From: Dechloromonas sp. UBA6271
GTDB lineage: Bacteria; Pseudomonadota; Gammaproteobacteria; Burkholderiales; Rhodocyclaceae
Assembly: GCA_002440665.1 (NCBI GenBank)
Contig: DJUX01000068.1
Span: 31,117 to 95,116, forward strand
Direction: 5' to 3'
DNA length: 64,000 nucleotides
Numbering within the stretch: position 1 is the first letter of the stretch; every line of letters starts with the position of its first letter. A model generated the notes under the pieces. That model saw only the letters and a list, made by a program, of their open reading frames with translations, was not told the DNA's origin and made no database searches. This document shows, piece after piece, positions 7,501 through 17,587 of this stretch. Both the position numbers and the translations under genes were made by a program.

Positions 7501-10212
7501 TTTTGCCGCGCGTTTCACGTGAAACGCCGCCCAGTATTTTTCCAGCCCGACGATCAGCGAGCAGAGCCAGGCGAAAGCGAAGATTTCACCCCATTCGGCG
7601 AGGCCGATCGGCGCCGTCTGGAAGACCGCGTTCAGCGGCGGCCAGTAGGTCAGCAGCAACTGCAGGGCGGCCATCGTCGCCAGGCCGCCCCAGACCCACA
7701 GGTTGGAAAAAACGCCGAGGCTCCAGAAGCTGCGCGTCAGCGAGCGGCAGTTGAACAGGTAGAGCATTTCGGTCAGCACGAAGACGTTGACCGCAACCGT
7801 CCGTGCTTCGGCCAGCGTGTGGCCCTGCGCCAGTTCACGCAGGAAGAGGCCGAAGGCGCCGCCGAGCAGTAGCAGCGACACCAGCACGATGCGGCGGATC
7901 AGCGCGCCGTCGAGCACCGGCGTCGCCAGCCGGCGCGGCGAGCGCTGCATGATGCCGCGCTCGATGGGCTCGAAGGCCAGGGTCAGGCCGAGCAGCACGG
8001 CGGTCGTCATGTTGATCCACAGAATCTGCAGCGGTGTGATCGGCAGCGTGCTGCCGAAGACGATGGCGGCGACGATGACCAGACCCTCGCCGAAGTTGGT
8101 CGGCAGCGTCCACGTGATGAATTTCACCAGATTGTCCCAGACCCCCCGCCCTTCCTCGACCGCCGCCTCGATGCTGGCGAAGTTGTCGTCGGTCAGCACC
8201 ATCGCCGCCGCCTCCTTGGCCACCTCGGTGCCGCCAAGGCCCATGGCGATGCCGATGTCGGCCTGCTTGAGGGCCGGGGCGTCGTTGACGCCGTCGCCGG
8301 TCATCGCCACCACCTCGCCGCGCGTCTGCAGGGCACGCACCAGGCGCAGCTTCTGCTCGGGTTCGACGCGGGCGAAGACGTCGATTTCGTGCGCCGCCGC
8401 GACCAGCGCCGCGTCGTCGAGCGCCGCCAGTTCGCGGCCGGTCAGCGCCCGTTTGCCGGGAATGCCGATCTGGCCGGCAATGGCCAGTGCCGTCGCGGCG
8501 TGGTCGCCGGTGATCATCTTGACCCGGATGCCGGCCGAATGGCAGTGGCGAATCGCTGCGACGACTGCCTGGCGCGGCGGGTCGATCATGCCGACCAGGC
8601 CGAGCAGGGTCAGCCGGTCGACGTCGGTTGCGGTCAACGGCGAATTTAGGGCAAAAACGCGCCGCGCCAGCAGCAGCACGCGCATGCCTTGTCCGGCCAG
8701 CGCCTGCGCCGCCGCCTCGACGATGGCCGGGTCGACCGCCACCGGCTGGCCATCGCCGCCCAGCTGGTCGACGCAGTGCGGCAGCAGGCGCTCCAGCGCG
8801 CCCTTGACGTAGACCACGGCGGCGCCGTCGCCGCCATGCGCGGTGGCCATGTACTGGCGGTCGGCGCTGAAGGGCAGTTCGTCTTGGCGCGGAAACAGGG
8901 CGCCGAGGGTGTGTTCGTCGAGCCCGCCCTTGCGCGCTGCGACCAGCAGCGCCGCTTCGGTCGGGTCGCCGGTGATTTTCCAGTGACCGCCTTCGCGGTG
9001 CAGGCCGGCGTCGTTGCACAGGGTGCCGGCGACCAGGCATTCGCGCAGCGCGCCGGAGATGGCGGCGGGCATGCCGTCGCGGGTGATGCCGCCCTCCGGG
9101 TGGTAGCCGTGGCCATCCAGCGTGTGGCCCTGGCCGGCGCACCAGACGATGCGCACGGTCATCGCGTTTTCGGTCAGCGTGCCGGTTTTGTCCGAGCAGA
9201 TGACGGTGGTGCTGCCCAGCGTCTCGACCGCCGGCAGGCGGCGAATGATGGCGCGCCGCCGGGCCATGCGGGCGACGCCGATCGCCAGCGTGACGGTGAC
9301 CGCCGCCGGCAGCCCTTCCGGAATGGCGCCGACGGCGAGCGCGACGGCGGCCATGAACATGTCGAACGCCGCTTCGCCGCGTGCCAGGCCGATGCCGAAG
9401 GTGACCATGGCCAGCGCGCCGATGGCCCACAGCAGCCAGCCGGAAAACGTGGCCATCTTGCGCGTCAGCGGTGTCGTCAGGTCCGGGGTGCTGGCCATCA
9501 GGTCGGCGATGCGGCCGGTTTCGGTGGCGTCGCCGGTGGCGATCACCAGGCCGGTGCCCTGCCCGGCGACGACGGTAGTTCCAGCGTAAGCCATGTTGCC
9601 GCGCTCGGCGAGGATGGTGTCGGCCGCGAGTGGCGCGGTGTGCTTGGCGACCGGCAGCGATTCGCCGGTCAACAGCGAGTCGTCGGTGTGCAGTTCCTTG
9701 TGGTGAACCAGGCGCAGGTCGGCCGGCAGCCGGTCGCCGGCAGCCAGAACCACGACGTCGCCGGGCACCAGTTCGGCCGCCGGCAACGGTCGCTTGTGTC
9801 CGCCGCGCCGCACCGTAACCGGCATCGCCACGCTGCGCGCCAGTGCCGCCAGCGCGCCTTCCGCCTGCGCTTCCTGCCAGTAGCCGATGACGGCATTGAC
9901 CAGCACGACGCCGAGAATCACGCTGGCGTCCACCCATTCGCCGAGTCCGGCGGTGATGCCGCCGGCGGCGATCAGCACCAGCACCAGCGGCTGCTTCAGT
10001 TGTTCTGCGAAGCGTCGCCAGGCCGGCTTGCCCGGCCGTTCGCTGAGCCGGTTCGGACCGTGCCGGCGCAGGCGTTCGGCGGCCTCCGCCTCGCTCAGGC
10101 CGGCGGTGCTGCTGACGTCGAGCCGCGCTTCGGCCTCGGCCAGCGACAGCGCATGCCAGTCTACGGTCGACGGCTGGTCAGGAGCAGGAACGGCAGGGTC
10201 AGGAAGGGCCAT
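7492..10212 (-). CDS. P-type cation-transporting ATPase (P2A-like)
   Basis: A 906-residue P-type ATPase with actuator motif TGES (182-185), membrane motif PEGLP (298-302), phosphorylation site DKTGTLT (Asp 341) and hinge MTGDGVNDAPAL. The N-terminal cation_ATPase_N region and PEGLP motif place it in the P2 (Ca2+/Na+ and related) group, not with heavy-metal pumps; no CPC motif or metal-binding N-terminal domain is seen. The start ATG lies inside the end of the VanZ-like gene (52-base overlap), which suggests co-expression. Residues about 519-529, in the nucleotide-binding/phosphorylation domain, are encoded by a dispersed-motif copy. The transported ion cannot be fixed from the sequence. Confidence 0.92.
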   Translation of the reverse strand: MALPDPAVPAPDQPSTVDWHALSLAEAEARLDVSSTAGLSEAEAAERLRRHGPNRLSERPGKPAWRRFAEQLKQPLVLVLIAAGGITAGLGEWVDASVILGVVLVNAVIGYWQEAQAEGALAALARSVAMPVTVRRGGHKRPLPAAELVPGDVVVLAAGDRLPADLRLVHHKELHTDDSLLTGESLPVAKHTAPLAADTILAERGNMAYAGTTVVAGQGTGLVIATGDATETGRIADLMASTPDLTTPLTRKMATFSGWLLWAIGALAMVTFGIGLARGEAAFDMFMAAVALAVGAIPEGLPAAVTVTLAIGVARMARRRAIIRRLPAVETLGSTTVICSDKTGTLTENAMTVRIVWCAGQGHTLDGHGYHPEGGITRDGMPAAISGALRECLVAGTLCNDAGLHREGGHWKITGDPTEAALLVAARKGGLDEHTLGALFPRQDELPFSADRQYMATAHGGDGAAVVYVKGALERLLPHCVDQLGGDGQPVAVDPAIVEAAAQALAGQGMRVLLLARRVFALNSPLTATDVDRLTLLGLVGMIDPPRQAVVAAIRHCHSAGIRVKMITGDHAATALAIAGQIGIPGKRALTGRELAALDDAALVAAAHEIDVFARVEPEQKLRLVRALQTRGEVVAMTGDGVNDAPALKQADIGIAMGLGGTEVAKEAAAMVLTDDNFASIEAAVEEGRGVWDNLVKFITWTLPTNFGEGLVIVAAIVFGSTLPITPLQILWINMTTAVLLGLTLAFEPIERGIMQRSPRRLATPVLDGALIRRIVLVSLLLLGGAFGLFLRELAQGHTLAEARTVAVNVFVLTEMLYLFNCRSLTRSFWSLGVFSNLWVWGGLATMAALQLLLTYWPPLNAVFQTAPIGLAEWGEIFAFAWLCSLIVGLEKYWAAFHVKRAAKSA
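8626..8658 (+). repeat. Dispersed uptake-signal-like motif, copy 5
   Basis: Core GGTTGCGGTCAAC, then GGCG, AATTTAGGGC and AAAAAC, inside the P-type ATPase gene on the non-coding strand. Confidence 0.75.
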
Positions 10213-11213
10213 AGGGTGGACACCCAGCGGGTCAGGCCGTTGAAATTGAGGAAGTGCCCCTGCCGCCAGACGGCCAGTGCGGCGGCGGAATACGGGTTGG
10301 GCGGCGCCAGATTGACCAGGATGGCACCGGCCATCAGCGCCAGCGCTGCCAGCATCAGACGTGCGGTGGCCGGCAGGACGATGCCGACTGCCAGCCCGAA
10401 GATGGCCAGCAGCAGGCCCATCTGGGCGCCCGGCGTCAGCCAGGTAAAGGCATCGCCCGGGTCGACAAGAATTGCCGTCGCCAGGGTGCGGACGACCAGC
10501 CCGAGCAGGATGAAGAGCGGCACGGCGAGATAGGCCTGCGCGGTACGCGCGCACAGCAGGCGGACGATGAGGCCGACGGCCAGGGCGTTGAAGGCGGTAA
10601 TGCTGGCTTCGATGACGACGAAGCTCTCGGCGGCGAAGGGCACGGCGCCGCTCAGACCAAGCAACTGGCGGAGGTCGCCGGCGCCGAAGAGCAGGGTTTC
10701 CGGCGACAGCGGGATCAGCAGCCAGAGCCCGAGCAGGGTCAGGCCGAGTTCGGCGTGCGGGATCGGCGCGATCAGGCGCTGCTGCCAGGCGGCGATGCGG
10801 TTGAAGATGCGTGGCCCGACGATCTGCGCCCAGACGGCGCCGACGAGGCTGCCGATGGCGTTGCAGGCGAGGTCGACATTGGACGGCACGCGAGACGGCA
10901 GCCAGTTCTGCACGGTTTCGAGTACGAAGCTGACCGCTGTGGCGAGCAGCACGGCCAGCACCGACGCCGTGAAGCGGCCTGGCAGGCGATAGAGCGCCAG
11001 AGTCAGAAAGAAGCCGAGCGGGACGTAGACCGCGACATTCGCTGCCAGATCGAAAGCGGTCCAGTAACGCGGCCAGCCGCCATGGATATAGGCGAAAGGC
11101 GAGATACCCTTGTCCAGCCAGCCGGAAAACGGATGAAGGCTGCCGTAGACAACCAGGCCAAGCCAGGCCAGCGCAAGGTAACGGGCGAGAAGAACCGGGC
11201 CGCGGGAGTTCAT
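10161..11213 (-). CDS. VanZ-family membrane protein
   Basis: A 350-residue multi-spanning membrane protein. The N-terminal half carries VanZ-like features: a short helix followed by SLHPFSGW, then FDLAANVAVYVPLGFF and ETVQNWLPSRVPSNVDLACNAIGS. The second half adds further helices of unknown role. VanZ relatives are linked to teicoplanin resistance in Gram-positives, but the role of the proteobacterial members is not established. It overlaps the start of the P-type ATPase gene by 52 bases. Confidence 0.8.
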   Translation of the reverse strand: MNSRGPVLLARYLALAWLGLVVYGSLHPFSGWLDKGISPFAYIHGGWPRYWTAFDLAANVAVYVPLGFFLTLALYRLPGRFTASVLAVLLATAVSFVLETVQNWLPSRVPSNVDLACNAIGSLVGAVWAQIVGPRIFNRIAAWQQRLIAPIPHAELGLTLLGLWLLIPLSPETLLFGAGDLRQLLGLSGAVPFAAESFVVIEASITAFNALAVGLIVRLLCARTAQAYLAVPLFILLGLVVRTLATAILVDPGDAFTWLTPGAQMGLLLAIFGLAVGIVLPATARLMLAALALMAGAILVNLAPPNPYSAAALAVWRQGHFLNFNGLTRWVSTLWPFLTLPFLLLTSRRP

Positions 11214-11227
11214 GACCCGATTGTATG

Positions 11228-12724
11228 TCAGTGCCGGTGCGGGTGTTCCGCCGCGTGGTGGGTTTCGGCGGCGGCGCGGTGGTGCAGCGCTTCGTGGATG
11301 TCGGCCAGCGGCGTCGGGCGGCCGACCCATTGCGGTACCAGCGAGCCGACGACCATGCCAAGCATGCTGACGGCGAGGCCGATCAGTTGCGGCGGCACCA
11401 GGCTGGCTTCGCCGATCAGCGTTTCGACCAGCAGCCACGAGGTGAGGCCGCCGAAGATGGCCGCCAGCGCGCCCTGCGTCGTCGCCCGCTGCCAGAAGGC
11501 ACCGAAGAAGAGTGGCACGAAGGCGCCGGCCAGCGTCACTTTGTAGGCGTTCTCGACCATCTTGAAGATGCTGGCGCTGGAATAGAGCGCGAAGCCGAGC
11601 ACGATGACGGTGAAGACGACGATGGCGATGCGCATGACGCGCAGGAACTGGTGGTCGCCCATGTTGGGGTAGAAGCCGCGCACGATGTTTTCCGAGAATG
11701 CGACCGAGGGGGCGAGTAGCGTCGCCGAGGAGCAGCTCATGATCGCCGACAGCACCGCCCCGAAGAAGATGGCCTGGGCGAAGACCGGCGTGTGCTGGAG
11801 GACCAGCGTTGGCAGGACGAGTTGCGAGTCAGTCTGCATCAGGCCGTTAAACAGCTCGGGATCGATCAGGGTCGCCGAGTAGGCGATGAACATCGGCACG
11901 AAGGTGAAGCAGAAATAGATGGTGCCGCCGAGAATCGAACCCCAGATGGCGATGGTCGACGTCTTGGCCGAGGTGATGCGCTGAAAGACGTCCTGCTGCG
12001 GAATCGAGCCGAGCATCATCGTGATCCAGGCGCCGAGGAAGGTCAGCCACTGCCAGGGGTCGGGCGGCGGGAAGAAATCGAGCTTGCCGGCGCTCGCCGC
12101 GTGATTGACGACCAGTTCGACGCCGCCGGTGAGGCCGGCGACGATGTGGCCGATGTACAGCATGCCGCCCATGATGACGCCCATCTGCAAGAAATCTAGG
12201 ATGGCGACCGAGAGCATGCCGCCGAAGGTGGTGTAGGTGAGGACGATGGCGGCGCCGAGGATCATGCCGGCGGTCTGGCTGACGAAGCCGTTGGTGACGA
12301 CGTTGAACACAAGGCCGAGCGCCTTGATCTGCGCCGACACCCAGCCGAGGTAGGAGGCGACGATGCACAGCGTGGTCAGCACTTCGACCGTGCGGTTGTA
12401 GCGCAGGCGGAAATAGTCGCCGAGGGTCAGGATGTTCAGCTTGTAAAGCTTCTTGGCGAAGAAGAAGCCGGCGATGATCAGGCACATTGAGGAGCCGAAG
12501 GGGTCGGCGACGACGCCGCGCAGGCCGTCCTTGACGAAGGTGGCGGAAACGCCGAACACCGCCTCGGCGCCGAACCAGGTGGCGAAGACGGTGGCGGTGA
12601 CGACCGGCAGCGGCAGGTGGCGGCCGGCGACCGCGAAATCCTTCGCGGTGTGCACGCGGGTGGCGACGTAGAGGCCGATACCGATGGAGAGCATCAGGTA
12701 GAGAACGACGAACCAGATCAGCAT
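11228..12724 (-). CDS. Sodium:solute symporter (SSS family)
   Basis: A 498-residue protein with about 13 predicted membrane helices and SSS-family features: an N-terminal helix followed by TAKDFAVAGRHLP and FATWFGAEAVFG in the first helices, and conserved Ser/Gly-rich helices later (SAIMSCSSATLLAPS). The C-terminal cytoplasmic tail is rich in histidine (HEALHH...HHAAEHPHRH). This could bind metal, but may be a neutral extension. It is upstream of the VanZ gene, separated by 14 bases. The substrate is unknown; the pantothenate/proline branch looks closest. Confidence 0.88.
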   Translation of the reverse strand: MLIWFVVLYLMLSIGIGLYVATRVHTAKDFAVAGRHLPLPVVTATVFATWFGAEAVFGVSATFVKDGLRGVVADPFGSSMCLIIAGFFFAKKLYKLNILTLGDYFRLRYNRTVEVLTTLCIVASYLGWVSAQIKALGLVFNVVTNGFVSQTAGMILGAAIVLTYTTFGGMLSVAILDFLQMGVIMGGMLYIGHIVAGLTGGVELVVNHAASAGKLDFFPPPDPWQWLTFLGAWITMMLGSIPQQDVFQRITSAKTSTIAIWGSILGGTIYFCFTFVPMFIAYSATLIDPELFNGLMQTDSQLVLPTLVLQHTPVFAQAIFFGAVLSAIMSCSSATLLAPSVAFSENIVRGFYPNMGDHQFLRVMRIAIVVFTVIVLGFALYSSASIFKMVENAYKVTLAGAFVPLFFGAFWQRATTQGALAAIFGGLTSWLLVETLIGEASLVPPQLIGLAVSMLGMVVGSLVPQWVGRPTPLADIHEALHHRAAAETHHAAEHPHRH

Positions 12725-12841
12725 GTCGTGCCGCCCGCGGGCAAGGGGTTGAAAACGCGGAAATTATAAGGTTATTGCGCTGCAGCAGGGAGGCCAGCGT
12801 CCGGCAAAATCGCGGTCGCTGGCGACGACAATTCGCCAGCC

Positions 12842-12874
12842 TGTTGCGGTCGACCCCGGAAAACAGGCCAAATC
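12842..12874 (+). repeat. Dispersed uptake-signal-like motif, copy 6 (intergenic)
   Basis: Core TGTTGCGGTCGAC, then CCCGG, AAAACAGGCC and AAAT. It lies in the gap between the symporter gene and the recA promoter. Confidence 0.8.
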
Positions 12875-12889
12875 CATCTCCAGCGCCGC

Positions 12890-12930
12890 TTGCCAATCCG
12901 GCCGAATCAATATACTGTAATTATCAACAG
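12890..12930 (+). promoter_or_regulatory. recA promoter with LexA (SOS) box
   Basis: The 16-base palindrome CTG-TAATTATCAA-CAG at 12915-12930 fits the CTG-N10-CAG LexA consensus, and flanking TA/TA extends its symmetry. A possible -10 TATACT (12911-12916) overlaps the box, with TTGCCA at 12890-12895 as a possible -35 at a short 15-base spacing. This is where SOS repression of recA is expected. The recA start lies 120 bases downstream. Confidence 0.85.
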
Positions 12931-13049
12931 TACTTTGCGTAATGCTTCCCGCATTTACCCGCACCGGGAATTCGCGCCGTATCCGCAGCAATTTCTGTTC
13001 CATCCCCTGGCCCTGTGCCATAATCCCGTCAAATTTCTGAGGTATCGCA

Positions 13050-14070
<1,021 letters not shown>

Positions 14071-14078
<8 letters not shown>

Positions 14079-14514
14079 TCCGGCTGTGGCTCTGCGCGTT
14101 GCGGCCCTGCGACTGCTGACCCGGCGCGATCACAGCCGGGCGGAGTTGACGGCCAAGCTGGCGGCGCAGGCCGAATCGGCAGATCAGTTGAATCAGGTGC
14201 TCGACACCCTGCAGGCGGAGCGGCTGCTCTCAGATCACCGATATGCCAGTCAGCGCGTAGCGGCGCGCGGTCGCCGCTACGGCAATGCCCGCCTCTCGCA
14301 GGAGTTGCGGCAGCATGGCGTCGGTGACGATGACATCGCCGCAGCGTTGCCCGAAGCGGGCGATGAGACCGAGCGTTGCCGGGCAATTTGGGTCAAAAAA
14401 TTTGGTCGACCGCCGCAGTCCGCGGACGAGCGGGCCAAACAGATGCGTTTTCTGCAATATCGCGGTTTTTCCGGCGAGGCGATTCGCCGGGTGATGTGCG
14501 GAGTCGATGAATGA
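14071..14514 (+). CDS. recX: Regulatory protein RecX
   Basis: A 147-residue RecX, which limits RecA filament growth. The helical repeats are visible: LRLLTRRDHSRAEL near the N-terminus, then SDHRYASQRVAARGRRYGNARLSQELRQHGV, then RFLQYRGFSGEAIRRVM. The start overlaps the recA stop, implying coupled translation and shared SOS control; its own end overlaps the lptB start (ATGA). Residues about 104-116 (VKKFGRPPQS), between the second and third helical repeats, are encoded by a divergent copy of the dispersed motif. Confidence 0.95.
14381..14418 (-). repeat. Dispersed uptake-signal-like motif, copy 7 (two core mismatches)
   Basis: On the minus strand: TGCGGCGGTCGAC (11 of 13 core bases), followed by T-rich TTTTTT and CAAATT tracts. 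It lies inside recX. Confidence 0.5.
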
Positions 14515-15248
14515 GTGAGTCCCAGGTTTCCACCCTTGTCGCCCAGAACCTGCGCAAAAAATATAAGGCGCGCACGGTCGTTGAGGACGTTTCCTTCGAA
14601 GTGAAGAGCGGCGAGGTGGTCGGCCTGCTCGGCCCCAATGGCGCCGGTAAGACGACCTGCTTCTACATGATTGTCGGTCTCGTGCCGGCCGATGGCGGCG
14701 AGGTATATATCGACGATGTCCGGCTGACCCATCTGCCGATGCACAGTCGGGCGCGGCAGGGGCTCTCCTACCTGCCGCAGGAAGCCTCGGTTTTCCGCAA
14801 GCTGAACGTCGAGGAAAACATCCGCGCGGTGCTGGAACTGCTTAATCTTCCCGCGGCGGAGCTGAACGATCGTCTCGAAGGCCTGCTTGGCGAACTGCAT
14901 ATCGACCATGTGCGCCACATCAACGCGGCGGCACTTTCCGGTGGCGAGCGGCGGCGGGTGGAAATCGCGCGGGCGCTGGCGACCGACCCTCGCTTCATCC
15001 TGCTCGACGAACCGTTTGCCGGGGTCGACCCGATCGCCGTGCTAGAAATCCAGAAGATCATCCGCTTTCTCAAGGAGCGCGGCATCGGCGTCCTGATCAC
15101 CGACCACAACGTGCGCGAAACCCTCGGTATCTGCGATCACGCCTACATTATCAACGCCGGGCGCGTACTCGCCGCTGGACGTTCCGACGAAATCGTGGAG
15201 AATGAAAGCGTGCGCAAGGTTTACCTCGGCGAGCACTTCAAGCTCTGA
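14511..15248 (+). CDS. lptB: LPS export ABC transporter ATP-binding protein LptB
   Basis: A 245-residue ATPase with Walker A GPNGAGKTT (41-49), signature LSGGERRRVEIARAL, Walker B FILLDEPFAGVDP and the LptB-typical end RKVYLGEHF. It powers lipopolysaccharide extraction from the inner membrane together with LptF/LptG/LptC. It sits between recX and rpoN. In many betaproteobacteria lptC and lptA precede lptB and rpoN follows; here lptA and lptC are absent and recA-recX stand in that place, so the start of the usual cluster has been rearranged. Confidence 0.95.
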   Translation: MSESQVSTLVAQNLRKKYKARTVVEDVSFEVKSGEVVGLLGPNGAGKTTCFYMIVGLVPADGGEVYIDDVRLTHLPMHSRARQGLSYLPQEASVFRKLNVEENIRAVLELLNLPAAELNDRLEGLLGELHIDHVRHINAAALSGGERRRVEIARALATDPRFILLDEPFAGVDPIAVLEIQKIIRFLKERGIGVLITDHNVRETLGICDHAYIINAGRVLAAGRSDEIVENESVRKVYLGEHFKL

Positions 15249-15273
15249 TACCCAGGCCGCGCACCGACAATTG

Positions 15274-16743
15274 ATGAAGCCTGCCCTTCAGCTAAAACTC
15301 TCTCAACACCTCGCGCTGACGCCGCAACTGCAGCAGTCGATCAAACTTCTGCAACTTTCGACGGTCGAGATGCAGCAGGAACTTGAGCGCTACCTGCTGG
15401 AAAACCCGATGCTGGAGCGCGATGATGACGGGCCGGCCGAGTCATTTTCCGGCGCCCAGCAGTTCGATGCCCCGCGCAGCGAGGCCGCCGAACGTACCGA
15501 ACATGACGAGCGTGAGGAACGCGATGCGCGTGATGATCGCGAGCAGGCCGTTCCCTCGGCGCCATCGGGTGTCGATGACGACCGCTGGACTTCCGATGCC
15601 GGTACCTTCACCGGCGCCGGGCGCGACGAGGACGATGACAGCGACGCCCAGGACATCCATGCCAGCACCCCCAGCCTGCGCGATCACCTGAATTCGCAGA
15701 TGGGCGTGACACAGCTGACCGAACGCGACCGCAGCCTGGTGCGCTTCCTCATCGAGGCGCTGGACGAAGACGGCTATTTATCGACACCGTTGCTAGAACT
15801 CTGGGAAACCCTGCCGCCCGAGTACGAGATCGAGCTGGAAGAGCTGGAAATTGCCCTGCGCCACATCCAGAGCTTCGATCCGACCGGTATCGGCGCCCGC
15901 AGTCCGCAGGAATGCCTGGCCTTGCAACTCAAGGCCCTGCCGGATGACGAGCAGTGCGGGCTGGCCCTGCAGATCGTCGAAAAACATCTCGAACTGCTGG
16001 CGGCGCGCGATTTCGTGAAGCTCAAGCGCCTGACCGGCTGCGACGACGAAGCGCTCAAGGAGGCGCATGCGCTGATCGTCAGCCTCAATCCCCGTCCCGG
16101 TGCGCGCTTTGCCCAGATCGAGGCGCGCTATATCACGCCCGACGTCATCGTCAAGAAGCTCAAGGGCAAATGGACGGCCTACATCAACCCGGACGCCTAC
16201 CCGCGGCTGCGCATAAATCGCCTGTACGCCGAAGTCCTGGCGCAGCAGCGGCGCGGCAACGGCAACCTGACCGGGCAGTTGCAGGAAGCGCGCTGGCTGA
16301 TCAAGAACGTCCAGCAGCGTTTCGAAACCATCCACCGTGTCACGCAGGCCATCGTCGATCGTCAGCGCCAGTTCTTCGAGCATGGCGAAGTGGCGATGCG
16401 GCCGCTGGTTCTGCGCGAGATCGCCGATATTCTCGGCTTGCACGAGTCGACCGTATCGCGGGTGACCAGCCAGAAATACATGGCGACGCCGCGTGGCATC
16501 TTCGAACTGAAATATTTTTTCGGCAGCCATGTGTCCACCGATACTGGTGGCGCCTGCTCTGCCACCGCCATTCGCGCCCTGATCAGGCAGCTGATCGGGG
16601 CCGAGGATGGCAAGAAGCCCTTGTCGGATAGCCAATTATCCGAAATACTAGGCCAGCAGGGAATCGTTGTAGCCCGACGTACGGTGGCAAAATACCGCGA
16701 GTCGCTCAACATCCCGCCGGTCAATTTACGTAAGACCCTGTAG
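15274..16743 (+). CDS. rpoN: RNA polymerase sigma-54 factor
   Basis: A 489-residue sigma-54. The glutamine-rich region I is visible (LKLSQHLALTPQLQQSIKLLQLS, here split by position 25), then an acidic region II at about residues 55-130, the core-binding domain, the helix-turn-helix (ILGLHESTVSRVTSQKYM) and the RpoN box ARRTVAKYRE near the C-terminus. The ATG at 15274 was chosen because it begins the conserved region I; the frame is open further upstream into lptB. It is followed by hpf, ptsN and hprK, the standard PTS-Ntr neighbourhood. Confidence 0.97.
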   Translation: MKPALQLKLSQHLALTPQLQQSIKLLQLSTVEMQQELERYLLENPMLERDDDGPAESFSGAQQFDAPRSEAAERTEHDEREERDARDDREQAVPSAPSGVDDDRWTSDAGTFTGAGRDEDDDSDAQDIHASTPSLRDHLNSQMGVTQLTERDRSLVRFLIEALDEDGYLSTPLLELWETLPPEYEIELEELEIALRHIQSFDPTGIGARSPQECLALQLKALPDDEQCGLALQIVEKHLELLAARDFVKLKRLTGCDDEALKEAHALIVSLNPRPGARFAQIEARYITPDVIVKKLKGKWTAYINPDAYPRLRINRLYAEVLAQQRRGNGNLTGQLQEARWLIKNVQQRFETIHRVTQAIVDRQRQFFEHGEVAMRPLVLREIADILGLHESTVSRVTSQKYMATPRGIFELKYFFGSHVSTDTGGACSATAIRALIRQLIGAEDGKKPLSDSQLSEILGQQGIVVARRTVAKYRESLNIPPVNLRKTL

Positions 16744-16757
16744 TGAGAGGAGAAAAC

Positions 16758-17081
16758 ATGAATCTGCAGATCGCTGGTCACCATATCGAAGTTACGCCGG
16801 CATTGCGCGACTACGTGGAAAACAAACTGGATCCCGTGATTCGCCATTTTGACAAGGTCACCGGTGTCAACGTGGTTCTGTCGGTTGAAAAGCTGAAGCA
16901 GAAAGCCGAAGTTACTGTCCATGTTCCCGGCAAGGACATGCATGTCGAAGAGTCCGGCGACGATCTCTACGCCGCCATTGATGCGATGTTCGACAAGCTC
17001 GATCGTCAGGTCCAGAAATACAAGCAGAAGATGCAGGACCACCATCGCGGCGACAAGGTTGCCAACCACGTGGTTGTCTGA
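16758..17081 (+). CDS. hpf: Ribosome hibernation promoting factor (HPF/YfiA family)
   Basis: A 107-residue short-form HPF with the family pattern GHHIEVTPALRDYVENKL at the N-terminus and EESGDDLYAAIDAMFDKLDRQ in the last helix. It binds the decoding region of the small subunit and promotes inactive ribosome dimers in stationary phase. The start at 16758 has GAGAGGAG upstream. It lies between rpoN (gap 14 bases) and ptsN and is followed by a strong hairpin, so ptsN may be partly uncoupled from it. Confidence 0.93.
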   Translation: MNLQIAGHHIEVTPALRDYVENKLDPVIRHFDKVTGVNVVLSVEKLKQKAEVTVHVPGKDMHVEESGDDLYAAIDAMFDKLDRQVQKYKQKMQDHHRGDKVANHVVV

Positions 17082-17090
17082 TCGCTGAAC

Positions 17091-17114
17091 GGCCGCAGTG
17101 ATTTCACTGCGGCC
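17091..17114 (+). terminator. Hairpin between hpf and ptsN, possible (leaky) terminator
   Basis: A perfect 11-base-pair inverted repeat GGCCGCAGTGA/TCACTGCGGCC with a two-base loop, 10 bases after the hpf stop. The following TTGTCTCTTGT is only moderately T-rich, so partial termination or an mRNA-processing/stability role is equally possible. Confidence 0.6.
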
Positions 17115-17132
17115 TTGTCTCTTGTGCCCCCC

Positions 17133-17579
17133 ATGAATCCATTGACCAACATCCTGTCGGCTTCGCAGGTGCTTCTCGACCTCGATGCCAGCAGCAAGAA
17201 ACGGGTCTTCGAGCAAGCCGGTATGCTTTTCGAGAACCATCTCGGACTTGCCCGCGCTGTCGTCTTCGACAGCTTGTTCGCCCGTGAAAAACTCGGTTCC
17301 ACCGGCCTCGGCCAGGGGATCGCCATTCCGCATGGCCGCATCAAGGGTCTCAAGCAGGCCGCCGGGGCGTTTCTGCGCCTGTCGACACCGGTGCCGTTTG
17401 ATTCCCCCGACGGGCGCCCGGTCAATCTGCTGTTCGTCCTGCTGGTGCCGGAACAGGCGACCGAGGAGCACCTGCAGATCCTTTCCGAACTGGCCCAGCG
17501 ATTTGCCGAGCGGCCTTTCCGCGAGGCCCTGCTGGCCGCGTCCGATTCAGCCGCCGTCGTCGCCCTCTTCCGGACCTGA
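17133..17579 (+). CDS. ptsN: PTS-Ntr EIIA component
   Basis: A 148-residue EIIA(Fru/Ntr) protein. The phosphorylated His is His67 in GIAIPHGRI, with the common second motif HLQILSELAQRF near the C-terminus. It receives phosphate from HPr and regulates other proteins rather than transporting sugar. The ATG at 17133 is preferred over an upstream TTG at 17115, which would lie at the edge of the preceding hairpin. hprK follows after 8 bases. Confidence 0.95.
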   Translation: MNPLTNILSASQVLLDLDASSKKRVFEQAGMLFENHLGLARAVVFDSLFAREKLGSTGLGQGIAIPHGRIKGLKQAAGAFLRLSTPVPFDSPDGRPVNLLFVLLVPEQATEEHLQILSELAQRFAERPFREALLAASDSAAVVALFRT

Positions 17580-17587
17580 ACTTCCCC